DNA from: an uncultured Lachnospiraceae bacterium
GTDB taxonomy: Bacteria > Bacillota > Clostridia > Lachnospirales > Lachnospiraceae
NCBI GenBank assembly: GCA_934338765.1
Contig: CAKRHL010000126.1
Location: 1 to 6,334, forward strand
Reading direction: 5' to 3'
DNA length: 6,334 nucleotides
Positions 1 to 6,216 of this stretch are shown here, in pieces. The notes below the pieces were generated by a model. That model did not search any database. It was not told where the DNA came from and worked only from the letters and a program-made list of their open reading frames with translations. The position numbers and the translations under genes were made by a program. Each line of letters opens with the position of its first letter. Position 1 is the stretch's first letter.

Positions 1-1
1 G

Positions 2-1978
2 TGTTCATCACAAAAGTTCTCGGTGCAGGCGGCAGGAGAAATAAGTACGGCTCAGGGAATCCATGTTGATTATCACTCCAAGCAGGAAATTGCAGATTAT
101 CTGAAGAATCAGGGAATTACATTGGAATCCCTGTTAAGAAAAGGAACTCCTACAACGACTTATGAGGAGAAGCCGGTTGTAACGTCACCTTACCAAGCTG
201 GATGTATGTCGAAAGAGTCAAAAGAATATGCATTGAAGGTTTTTAATTCCGTGCGTTATATTGCAGGAATTTCAGAAGTGGAATTTTCTTCTGAATTTGA
301 AGAAGAAGCACAGTATGCAGCAATGATCAATGCGGCAAATGATGGGCTGAGTCATGAGCCGGTACAGCCAGAGGGGATGCCGGAGAGCATGTATCAGATA
401 GCATATAAGGGTTCCTCATGCTCAAATTTGGCATATGATTCAATCAATTCACCGTTTGCTTATACGATTGTACATAGTTGGATCTGGGATAGTGATGAAA
501 GGAATGCGGATGGAGTAGGACATAGAAGATGGATGTTGAATCCGAATATGGAAGTGACAGGATTTGGGCAGGCTGAGAGTGAATCAGGAGCAAGCTATCG
601 TGCTTTATTTGCAACGAATTATGGGGATAAAGAGAAAAATGACAAGGATGGTGTAGCCTGGCCGGCACAGAATACCCCGATTGAATATTTTGATGAGGAT
701 TCTGTTTGGAGCATCAGTTTAAAGGGGGTTTTTGATGCAGCGAATAAGATTAAAGTAACTCTGACAGATCTTAATAGTCAGAAAAACTGGGAATTTTCAG
801 CGAGATCAGAAACAGGTTTATTTGGTGTAAGATCCAGTTGCAGTGCAAGAGAGGATTTTCTTTTCTTCCGCCCGCAAGAAGTATTATCATATCAGGCGGG
901 AGATTCCTATAAGGTGGAAATAACAGGTCTTTCAGAACCGGTTTCTTATACGGTGAACTTCTTTTCTTTGGAGTCTATGATGGGAGACTCCGGTGAGACA
1001 ACCAGTCCGGAGCCTGCAATACCTGAAAATGTTTACATGGCACAGGGAGCATGGACCGGATGGGGAGGAGAGGATTCTTATCCGTCAGCACAAGGAAAGA
1101 CTCCGGGTTATGGATTAAACAACTATTATTACAAAGATAAGACAAATATGGCAGTTAGTGAGGGCTATAACTGCGGCCTAGAATTGATGAATCCGTATAA
1201 TGCAGCTTTTACGGGAGCAGATAATGAAATGGCAGTTTTCATCAAGAAGATGAAATCACCGGTAATCCGGGTTACGACGAAAAACGGCAGTACGGCATCC
1301 GGCTGGAACTGGAATACAGAGCTTAGCCTGCCGAGCGGTCAGGAGGTTGCATTAACTTCTGATTATTTAAGCAGTGGCTATTTCGCAGTATTCGGAAATG
1401 ATGATACCATTACAAAGGTGGAAATTTACGACAAGAATCAGGAAAGTGGAAATGATAATACTGTAACCAGTGAGCCGCAGACACCGTCTCCGGAAACACC
1501 GGTTACCAATGAACCCGGGAAGCCGGATGGGAATATACCGGTAACCAACACACCGGCAGCTGGTATTCCTGATCAGACTGTTACGGCTAGTCCGGCTGTG
1601 GACAAGCCATCGACTTCACCGATTGTAAAAAGAACAGCTACCCCATCAGCGATATATAAATCCAATACGAGACATGCACCGTCAAGACCGGGAAGAGTAA
1701 GACTGAAAAAGGTGAAAGCACTTCACAGGGGTCAGGTGAAAGTAACATGGAATAAGGTATATGGAGCAAATGAATATCAGGTGCAGTATTCTACTAAGAG
1801 GAGCTTTGCCGGGAAGAGAACGAACACCACATATGGCAAAAGTACGTATTTATATCTGAAAAAGAAAAAGACATACTATATTCGTGTCCGAGCGGTAAAA
1901 TATGGTAATTCGGCAAACTATTACAAAGATGTCAGGGGATCATGGAGTGCAGTGAAAAAGGTGAAAACCAAGCGATAA
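2..1978 (+). CDS. Secreted CAP-domain protein with Pro/Thr linker and C-terminal FN3 domain (5' truncated)
   Basis: The frame is open to the left edge, so the true start lies outside the window. The first residues in frame (CSSQKFSVQAAGE) resemble the end of a signal peptide with an S-V-Q-A cleavage site; this suggests only a short N-terminal piece is missing and the GTG at 23 is not the start. Counting from that codon, residues ~66-205 form a CAP (SCP/PR1-like) domain with 'LSH' at 109-111 and the hallmark 'GVGHRRWMLNP' at 164-174. Residues ~210-315 look like a beta-rich extension and ~334-472 like a second beta-rich, Trp/Tyr/Gly-rich module I cannot name. A Pro/Thr/Ser linker (~478-545, with repeated PVTN-x-P units) follows, then a fibronectin type III domain (~553-650, Lys/Arg-rich) to the end. 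The architecture indicates an extracellular or wall-associated protein. The usual GEN-L motif reads C-S-N-L at 133-136, so a conserved Glu is absent. The biochemical function is unknown. Confidence 0.85.
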   Translation, partial: CSSQKFSVQAAGEISTAQGIHVDYHSKQEIADYLKNQGITLESLLRKGTPTTTYEEKPVVTSPYQAGCMSKESKEYALKVFNSVRYIAGISEVEFSSEFEEEAQYAAMINAANDGLSHEPVQPEGMPESMYQIAYKGSSCSNLAYDSINSPFAYTIVHSWIWDSDERNADGVGHRRWMLNPNMEVTGFGQAESESGASYRALFATNYGDKEKNDKDGVAWPAQNTPIEYFDEDSVWSISLKGVFDAANKIKVTLTDLNSQKNWEFSARSETGLFGVRSSCSAREDFLFFRPQEVLSYQAGDSYKVEITGLSEPVSYTVNFFSLESMMGDSGETTSPEPAIPENVYMAQGAWTGWGGEDSYPSAQGKTPGYGLNNYYYKDKTNMAVSEGYNCGLELMNPYNAAFTGADNEMAVFIKKMKSPVIRVTTKNGSTASGWNWNTELSLPSGQEVALTSDYLSSGYFAVFGNDDTITKVEIYDKNQESGNDNTVTSEPQTPSPETPVTNEPGKPDGNIPVTNTPAAGIPDQTVTASPAVDKPSTSPIVKRTATPSAIYKSNTRHAPSRPGRVRLKKVKALHRGQVKVTWNKVYGANEYQVQYSTKRSFAGKRTNTTYGKSTYLYLKKKKTYYIRVRAVKYGNSANYYKDVRGSWSAVKKVKTKR

Positions 1979-2008
1979 AAATGGTCACATGAACTGCTTC
2001 ACAGACAT

Positions 2009-2029
2009 TTTACACAAATTTGACGTAAA
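2009..2029. promoter_or_regulatory. Quasi-palindrome overlapping a possible -35 box
   Basis: A CAAATTTG palindrome (2015-2022) is flanked by TTTAC on the left and GTAAA on the right, giving an imperfect dyad of about 21 bases. TTGACG at 2020-2025 matches the -35 consensus at five of six positions. TTTACT at 2043-2048, 17 bases further on, is a weak -10. A transcript from here would run almost at once into the terminator at 2067. This may be a regulator site, part of the 3' UTR, or chance. Confidence 0.2.
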
Positions 2030-2066
2030 CAGGGTAGCAGATTTTACTTCATAAATTTAAGATTAA

Positions 2067-2097
2067 GTCATCGTGAAAAAAGCGATGGCTTTTTCTT
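2067..2097 (+). terminator. Intrinsic terminator of the CAP-domain gene
   Basis: The left arm GTCATCG (2067-2073) pairs with CGATGGC (2083-2089), with one T-G wobble, around a nine-base A-rich loop. A T-rich tail (TTTTTCTT, 2090-2097) follows. Two flanking A-T pairs can extend the stem. It lies about 90 bases after the CAP gene stop and separates that gene from the pst genes. Confidence 0.8.
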
Positions 2098-2125
2098 ATT
2101 TATAGGAAATGTTTGTTTTCGATAA

Positions 2126-2248
2126 ATTTTCTGCCTGTGGATAAAACAGTATCGGCAGAGTGACAAAAAGAATATCGCATGGCTGGCTGATTTTGCAGCC
2201 GGCGGTCACGTGGTCGACTTTATAGAGAAAGGAAATGTAGGAAAATGA
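2126..2248 (+). other. Open frame of 40 codons ending in an ATGA overlap with pstA (possible remnant)
   Basis: After a TAA at 2123-2125 the frame stays open for 40 codons and stops with a TGA (2246-2248) that overlaps the pstA ATG as ATGA, the usual junction of coupled operon genes. The predicted end (AAGGHVVDFIEKGNVGK) does not resemble the PstC C-terminus as I know it. The only conventional start codon in frame is a late GTG at 2210. It could be the tail of a deleted upstream gene or a chance open frame. Confidence 0.15.
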
Positions 2249-3111
2249 AGGTGAAATTAAAAACATATCTCCATCATCCCGGTTCTCTGGTGGTGCTTCT
2301 GCTGACGATCTTGTCAGCGGTGATCACGGTACTGGCACTTGGATCCCTGATCGTTTACATTCTGGTAAAGGGAGTGCCTCATCTGACACCGGAGCTGTTT
2401 GCCTGGACGTACAATTCAGACAATGTATCCATGTTACCGGCTCTGATCAACACATTGCTGTTGACACTCCTTGCCATTGTGGTGGCAGGACCGCTGGGAA
2501 TCTTCGCAGCGATCTACATGGTGGAATATGCCAAGAAGGGAAATAAAATCGTAGGACTTGTCCGGGTGACGGCAGAGACGCTGTCAGGTATCCCGTCAAT
2601 CGTATATGGGTTGTTCGGTATGTTGTTCTTCTGTACGGCACTTCATATGGGATATTCGCTGATATCCGGCGCGCTGACGGTGGCGATCATGGTGCTGCCG
2701 ACGATTATGAGAACCAGTGAGGAGGCACTTCTGGCGGTGCCGAGAAGCTACCGGGAAGGAAGCTTCGGACTGGGAGCCGGAAAGCTTCGGACAGTATTCC
2801 GGGCGGTGCTTCCGTCGGCAGTACCGGGAATTCTTTCCGGCGTGATCCTCTCCATCGGACGGATCGTGGGAGAGACTGCCGCTCTGATCTTTACGGCTGG
2901 TACGGTGGCAGCAGTTCCTAAGGTAAATGCCGGGATCAAAGGATTCTTTGGATCATCGGTAAGAACTCTTTCCGTACATATGTACAACTTATCAAAGGAA
3001 GGTCTTCATACGGATCAGGCGTTTGCCACAGCAGTCGTATTGCTGGTATTTGTTATTGTCATTAATTTTATCTCTAACATTTTGGCCAACAAGCTGAAAT
3101 CAAAGGTTTAA
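2245..3111 (+). CDS. pstA: Phosphate ABC transporter permease PstA
   Basis: PstA is one of the two membrane subunits of the high-affinity phosphate importer PstSCAB. The 288-residue length is normal for the family. Visible features: an N-terminal membrane helix (~15-42), a periplasmic/extracellular loop, further helices (~65-95, 112-135, 138-153), the family signature 'SGIPSIVYGLFG' at 114-125, and the cytoplasmic EAA loop that docks on the ATPase (E159-E160-A161 to P190, including the Gly-rich 'GSFGLGAGK'). Helices at ~193-225 and ~261-282 complete the fold. The ATG at 2245 gives a natural N-terminus. Its AG-rich ribosome site is split: AAAGGA at 2228-2233 lies far upstream and AGGAA at 2239-2243 very close, with an ATG-TAG minimal ORF (2235-2240) between them. 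The usual partner pstC and the binding-protein gene pstS are not found upstream; the gene instead follows the terminator of an unrelated surface protein. Confidence 0.95.
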   Translation: MKVKLKTYLHHPGSLVVLLLTILSAVITVLALGSLIVYILVKGVPHLTPELFAWTYNSDNVSMLPALINTLLLTLLAIVVAGPLGIFAAIYMVEYAKKGNKIVGLVRVTAETLSGIPSIVYGLFGMLFFCTALHMGYSLISGALTVAIMVLPTIMRTSEEALLAVPRSYREGSFGLGAGKLRTVFRAVLPSAVPGILSGVILSIGRIVGETAALIFTAGTVAAVPKVNAGIKGFFGSSVRTLSVHMYNLSKEGLHTDQAFATAVVLLVFVIVINFISNILANKLKSKV

Positions 3112-3150
3112 TGAATGTGATCGACAGCATATTCTCTGCGTAAGCAGTTT

Positions 3151-3159
3151 TGATATAAA
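3151..3159 (+). promoter_or_regulatory. Possible extended -10 promoter element before pstB
   Basis: TGATATAAA in the 84-base pstA-pstB gap fits the extended -10 pattern TG-N-TATAAT with one mismatch. No convincing -35 lies 17 bases upstream. It could give extra pstB-phoU transcription independent of pstA, but AT-rich intergenic DNA often shows such matches by chance. Confidence 0.25.
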
Positions 3160-3195
3160 AAGAAAATCAGATTTATTTAGAAAAGAGGAAAAGTT

Positions 3196-4002
3196 ATGGA
3201 TTCAGTATATTCAAATGTTGTGGTTGAGGCATCGGAGCATCCGGTATCTGCGGCAACAAAGTTTCATGTTGAGAAGTTAAATCTTCATTATGGCAGCTTT
3301 CACGCATTGAAGGATATCAATATTGATATTCCTCAGAATCGTATTACCGCATTTATCGGACCGTCCGGCTGTGGTAAGAGTACCTTTTTGAAATCCTTAA
3401 ACCGGATGAATGATCTGGTGGAAGGATGCCGGATCGAGGGAACTGTTATGCTGGGTGATGAGAATATTTACGGAGATATCGATGTGAATCATCTCCGGAA
3501 GAGAGTTGGAATGGTATTCCAGAAGCCCAATCCATTTCCAATGAGCATTTATGACAATATTGCATATGGACCGAGAACCCACGGAATCCATTCAAGACAG
3601 AAGCTGGATGCTATTGTGGAGAAGTCCCTGCGTCAGGCGGCAATCTGGGATGAGTTAAAGGATCGTCTTAAAAAGTCGGCACTTGGTCTATCCGGCGGAC
3701 AGCAGCAGCGTCTCTGTATTGCGAGAGCGTTGGCAGTGGAGCCGGAGGTGATCCTGATGGATGAGCCGACATCGGCACTGGATCCGATCTCTACCGCTCA
3801 TATTGAGGAACTCGCACTGGAGCTGCAGAAGGATTACACCATTATCATGGTCACCCATAATATGCAGCAGGCAACCCGTATCTCCAGCAAGACGGCATTT
3901 TTCCTGCTGGGTGAGATGGTGGAATATAACGATACCGAGAAGCTGTTTTCCATGCCGGAGGATAAGCGGACAGAGGATTATATCACGGGACGTTTCGGAT
4001 GA
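3196..4002 (+). CDS. pstB: Phosphate ABC transporter ATP-binding protein PstB
   Basis: PstB is the cytoplasmic ATPase that powers phosphate import through PstC/PstA. All nucleotide-binding elements are intact in its 268 residues: Walker A 'GPSGCGKST' (55-63), Q-loop Q109 in the PstB-typical '[21 protein letters not shown]', ABC signature 'LSGGQQQR' (165-172), Walker B 'VILMDE' (185-190), D-loop 'SALD' (193-196) and switch His221 in '[10 protein letters not shown]'. The C-terminus '[10 protein letters not shown]' is the classic PstB ending. About 22 residues precede the conserved '[11 protein letters not shown]', a modest N-terminal extension. The ATG is supported by AGAGGAA (3184-3190) at good spacing. 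It lies 84 bases after pstA and 84 before phoU, with no terminator in either gap, so co-transcription is likely. Confidence 0.98.
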   Translation: MDSVYSNVVVEASEHPVSAATKFHVEKLNLHYGSFHALKDINIDIPQNRITAFIGPSGCGKSTFLKSLNRMNDLVEGCRIEGTVMLGDENIYGDIDVNHLRKRVGMVFQKPNPFPMSIYDNIAYGPRTHGIHSRQKLDAIVEKSLRQAAIWDELKDRLKKSALGLSGGQQQRLCIARALAVEPEVILMDEPTSALDPISTAHIEELALELQKDYTIIMVTHNMQQATRISSKTAFFLLGEMVEYNDTEKLFSMPEDKRTEDYITGRFG

Positions 4003-4086
4003 TGGAGCCTGTGGCGGATACGTCATAGAGATTTTGCAGATAGCAGATTATTAAGAAAGCAGTTCAAAAAAAGAGGTGGCAGAGAA

Positions 4087-4767
4087 ATGAGAACACATTT
4101 TGATAAACAGTTAAATAAATTAAATGATGAGCTGATCGAGATGGGAAGCATGATCGAAAAGGCGATTGAGCATACCATCAAGGCTCTGGTGACACAGGAT
4201 ATTGATCTGGCAAAATATGTGATCGACTCCGATGAGCAGATCAACAGACAGGAAAGAGACATTGAGAGTCTCTGCCTGAAGCTTCTGTTGCAGCAGCAGC
4301 CGGTGGCAAGAGATCTCCGTCAGATTTCTTCCGCACTTAAAATGATCACGGATATGGAGCGGATCGGAGATCATGCTGCAGATATTTCCGAGATCATTGT
4401 GACGCTTTTGAAGAAAAATCAGCCGTATATCAAGCATCTGGATCATATTCAGAGCATGGCAAAAGAGACATCCGTGATGCTGGTGGGGAGTGTGGATGCT
4501 TTTGTAAACCGCAATCAGCTTCAGGCAGCGGCTGTGATCGAGAAGGATGATGTGGTAGATGATCTGTTCCGGCAGGTGCAGACAGAGCTGGTACAGCTGA
4601 TCCATAAGGATCCGGATTGTGGAGAACAGGCTTCTGATCTTTTGATGATCGCCAAATATTTTGAGCGGATCGGAGACCACGCCACAAATATTTCGGAATG
4701 GGTGATCTTTTCCCTGACTGGGGAGCATGTACATGGCAAATTGATCCCGGAGGAGCAGGCACAGTAA
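4087..4767 (+). CDS. phoU: Phosphate transport system regulator PhoU
   Basis: PhoU is a soluble all-helical protein that, in studied bacteria, connects the Pst transporter to the Pho two-component system and restrains phosphate uptake and signalling. The 226 residues contain the two expected three-helix repeats, each with its metal-binding motif: E91-R-I-G-D95-H96 through E102 in the first, and E193-R-I-G-D197-H198 through E204 in the second. 'QQPVARDLRQISSALKMITD' (70-89) is also characteristic. The length is normal and no residue of the two motifs is missing. The ATG follows AGAGGTGG (4072-4079) with seven bases between. It is the last recognised pst-cluster gene; no phoB/phoR-type regulator is seen in the window, and no terminator follows the stop codon before the hairpin array. 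Confidence 0.97.
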   Translation: MRTHFDKQLNKLNDELIEMGSMIEKAIEHTIKALVTQDIDLAKYVIDSDEQINRQERDIESLCLKLLLQQQPVARDLRQISSALKMITDMERIGDHAADISEIIVTLLKKNQPYIKHLDHIQSMAKETSVMLVGSVDAFVNRNQLQAAAVIEKDDVVDDLFRQVQTELVQLIHKDPDCGEQASDLLMIAKYFERIGDHATNISEWVIFSLTGEHVHGKLIPEEQAQ

Positions 4768-4785
4768 CGTTTTTTGGTAAGGAAA

Positions 4786-4791
4786 AGGAGG
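4786..4791 (+). promoter_or_regulatory. Strong Shine-Dalgarno site inside the hairpin-array boundary
   Basis: A perfect AGGAGG lies 19 bases after the phoU stop. It sits seven bases upstream of a GTG at 4799 that opens a 21-codon ORF. Most of it (4787-4791) is also part of GGAGGAACC, which can pair with GGTTCCTTC at 4901-4909, so its accessibility may depend on RNA folding. Confidence 0.5.
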
Positions 4792-4930
4792 AACCAGTGT
4801 GAAAAATACTGCTGATGCAGTATTTTATCACACGGCTATTTGTGCCGCAGGCGTCACAAATTAGCCTTATTCGCAGAGCAAAATTTGATATTTTGCTCGC
4901 GGTTCCTTCGACGCGATGCGTCTGCGGAAT
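4787..4930 (+). repeat. Array of four hairpins: candidate palindromic repeat or structured RNA element
   Basis: Four stem-loops are packed almost without spacers. H1 (4797-4833): a 16-bp stem, GTGTGA + AAAATACTGC against GCAGTATTTT + A bulge + TCACAC, loop TGAT. H2 (4834-4866): GGCTATTTGTG against CACAAATTAGCC with one bulge; its loop contains GCC-GCA-GGC. H3 (4872-4901): a 9-bp GAGCAAAAT/ATTTTGCTC stem, loop TTGAT, extendable by CGC/GCG across a bulged A. H4 (4903-4929): GACGC/GCGTC, loop GAT, flanked by TTCC/GGAA. In addition GGAGGAACC (4787-4795) pairs with GGTTCCTTC (4901-4909; eight Watson-Crick pairs and one wobble), closing H1-H3 into a multibranch structure that excludes H4. No stem has a downstream U-tract, so these are not plain terminators. 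The density of near-perfect stems and the tight boundaries suggest a dispersed intergenic element, a regulatory leader, or both; copy number cannot be judged here. Confidence 0.65.
4799..4864 (+). CDS. Possible 21-codon leader peptide within the hairpin array
   Basis: A GTG start with an ideally spaced AGGAGG (4786-4791) opens a 21-codon frame ending at TAG 4862-4864. The peptide begins VKNTADAVFYH and ends ICAAGVTN. It runs through H1 and most of H2, so ribosomes translating it would melt those stems. It has no run of a single codon of the kind seen in amino-acid attenuators. It may be a true leader ORF coupled to the downstream gene, or an incidental frame inside a repeat. I recognise no homologue. 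Confidence 0.3.
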   Translation: MKNTADAVFYHTAICAAGVTN

Positions 4931-4935
4931 GGAGG
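4931..4935 (+). promoter_or_regulatory. Ribosome binding site that fixes the start of the small membrane protein
   Basis: GGAGG lies five bases before ATG 4941 and only two before the adjacent in-frame ATG 4938, favouring 4941. It starts one base after the hairpin array ends. The alternative upstream ATG at 4815 lies in the loop of H1 and has no ribosome site of its own. Confidence 0.6.
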
Positions 4936-4940
4936 ATATG

Positions 4941-5186
4941 ATGAAAGCATATGAATGGATGTTAAATCATACAGATTGGCAGACAAAGACAGTGGGAGGT
5001 GTATGGCTTCTGATGCATACGGTACGCTGGCTGGCAGTGGGATGTATGTTTGGTCTCCTTTTCTGCCTGGGGACAGGGAGTCATGATTATCAGAATACCA
5101 TGGGAGCGGCCGGAGCAGTCTTTGCACTGCTTCCGGGAGCTGTGTATGGTATGGCTGCCCTGCTTGGATGTCGGAAGGAGCAGTAA
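4941..5186 (+). CDS. Small two-helix membrane protein of unknown function
   Basis: The product is 81 residues, starting MKAYEWMLNHTDW. Two hydrophobic segments can be seen, about residues 21-44 (WLLMHTVRWLAVGC and following) and 53-76 (ending VYGMAALLG). A short polar loop with S-H-D-Y separates them, and the tail is charged (CRKEQ). The N-terminal ~20 residues are polar and Trp-containing; no signal-peptide cleavage site stands out. I do not recognise the family. The frame stays open upstream to 4815, but those codons belong to the hairpin array, so the shorter start is preferred. Position between phoU and an ABC permease, without a terminator on either side, suggests co-expression with phosphate or solute uptake; a role as a small transporter accessory protein is only a guess. 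Confidence 0.65.
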   Translation: MKAYEWMLNHTDWQTKTVGGVWLLMHTVRWLAVGCMFGLLFCLGTGSHDYQNTMGAAGAVFALLPGAVYGMAALLGCRKEQ

Positions 5187-5205
5187 AACATTAAAAGGTA
5201 TGGAA

Positions 5206-5264
5206 ACAGAGCAGAAAATCAGTTCACAGAGCAATTTTTTGCCTGCATCCGGGAGTTCGCAGGC
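5206..5264 (+). other. Intergenic direct repeat and hairpin upstream of the ABC permease
   Basis: The 101-base gap between the small membrane protein and the permease contains ACAGAGCA twice (5206-5213 and 5226-5233), start to start exactly 20 bases. A GCCTGC/GCAGGC stem (5241-5246 with 5259-5264, 12-base loop) follows. The T-run precedes this stem rather than following it, so it is not an intrinsic terminator on the + strand. No good promoter is visible. Function is unclear. Confidence 0.25.
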
Positions 5265-5287
5265 TCAGAAAGGAATGTAGAGTTTTT

Positions 5288-6169
5288 ATGAAAAAGCTAT
5301 CCAACGTCATACGGGCGGGTGGAATCCTTGGATTTATCCTGCCGGCGTTAATTCCGCTGGCGGTGTTTTGGATCTACCCGATATGTCGTTCTTTATTTAT
5401 CAGTTTTACAGACTGGGATTATATGTCCCCCTCTTATCATTTCGTTTTTTTTGATAATTTCAAAAGATTATTTCAAGATCCCAGATTTTATGAAGCACTA
5501 TGGAATACGCTGTTATTTAGTGCCGGTACATTGATTCCGACGCTGGCAGGAGGTTTATTTTTAGCCCTTTTACTGCAGAAAGCATTCCGTGGCAGCGGAT
5601 TATTCAAATTTATATTATTTTCTCCTTGGATCACCCCGACAGTAGCGGTATCCATTGTTTGGACATGGATCTACAACCCGGATACGGGTCTTGCCAATGA
5701 AGTGCTGAAATTTTTTCATCTGCCGGCACTTCAATGGATCAACAGCTCCAATACAGCATTGTTGTCCGTTATTATCGTGACGGTATGGAAAAGCCTTGGT
5801 TATGCGATGATCTTTTATCTGTCGGCACTGGAAAAGGTTCCGGCAGAGCTTTATGAGGCAAACAGTCTGGATGGTGCCAATGCCTGGCAGAGATTCCGGG
5901 ATGTGACACTGCCCTGCATCTCGCCAACGACATTTTTCCTGTTGATCGTAACTATGGTTAATTCCCTGCAGGCATACGATCAGATTCAGATATTAACGCA
6001 GGGAGGACCGTCCGGCAGCACCAGAACGCTGTTATATATGTACTATCAGCTTGGATTTGAGGAGTACGATATGGGACAGGCAACGGCTGTTGCAATGGTA
6101 CTGGTGGTGATCACACTGATTCTGTCAGGGGTGCAGTTTCTGGCATCCAAAAAGTGGGTGCACTATTAA
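5288..6169 (+). CDS. CUT1-family ABC transporter permease (UgpA/MalF-like)
   Basis: This is an integral membrane subunit of a binding-protein-dependent importer for sugars or glycerol-3-phosphate-type solutes. At 293 residues it has the normal length, with about six hydrophobic segments (~11-38, 70-97, 106-129, 156-180, 212-232, 265-286). The cytoplasmic EAA loop is clear: E190-A-N-S-L-D-G196 followed by 'FRDVTLP' (203-209). Other family hallmarks are 'SPWITPTVAVSIVW' (112-125), 'TQGGPSGSTRTLLYMYY' (237-253) and the C-terminal 'KKWVHY'. The 'ISPTTFFLL' stretch (211-219) resembles UgpA, and the neighbouring pst genes make a Pho-related substrate plausible, but sequence alone does not settle the substrate. 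No ATPase or binding-protein gene for this system is in the window. The ribosome site is odd: AAAGGA (5269-5274) is 13 bases from the ATG, with ATG-TAG (5275-5280) in between. Confidence 0.93.
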   Translation: MKKLSNVIRAGGILGFILPALIPLAVFWIYPICRSLFISFTDWDYMSPSYHFVFFDNFKRLFQDPRFYEALWNTLLFSAGTLIPTLAGGLFLALLLQKAFRGSGLFKFILFSPWITPTVAVSIVWTWIYNPDTGLANEVLKFFHLPALQWINSSNTALLSVIIVTVWKSLGYAMIFYLSALEKVPAELYEANSLDGANAWQRFRDVTLPCISPTTFFLLIVTMVNSLQAYDQIQILTQGGPSGSTRTLLYMYYQLGFEEYDMGQATAVAMVLVVITLILSGVQFLASKKWVHY

Positions 6170-6199
6170 AAGTACCGTGGAAAATAAAATGACAATATT

Positions 6200-6207
6200 A
6201 GGAAAGG
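6200..6207 (+). promoter_or_regulatory. Ribosome binding site for the truncated downstream gene
   Basis: AGGAAAGG lies nine bases before ATG 6217 and one base before an out-of-frame ATG at 6209. The latter reads M-V-S-stop, its TGA overlapping the 6217 ATG. Spacing favours 6217 (or the adjacent 6220). Confidence 0.5.
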
Positions 6208-6216
6208 CATGGTTTC

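Noticed and set aside
2117..2145. Promoter for pstA with TTTCGA and GATAAA 17 bases apart.
   Set aside because: Only three of six -35 positions match; AT-rich DNA gives such matches often.
3688..4026. 112-codon minus-strand frame over the end of pstB.
   Set aside because: Antisense shadow of a well-conserved ATPase, with no recognisable domain or ribosome site.
4120..4734. 204-codon open frame on the minus strand across phoU.
   Set aside because: It lies wholly antisense to an intact, motif-complete PhoU and encodes a Cys/His/Leu-rich sequence typical of shadow frames.
4797..4833. H1 as the intrinsic terminator of phoU.
   Set aside because: The T-run is inside the right arm of the stem and the sequence after it is CACACGGC, not a U-tract.
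4787..4930. CRISPR array or IS end for the repeated stems.
   Set aside because: The four hairpins differ from one another in sequence, there are no repeat-spacer units, and no transposase or target-site duplication is visible.
4815..4937. Longer version of the small membrane protein starting at ATG 4815 (123 residues).
   Set aside because: The extra N-terminus is translated from the hairpin array, starts in the loop of H1 and has no ribosome site of its own; GGAGG before ATG 4941 explains the start better.
5050..5280. 76-codon plus-strand frame overlapping the small membrane protein and the gap after it.
   Set aside because: It overlaps the better-supported 81-residue frame, has a poor start context and low-complexity content.
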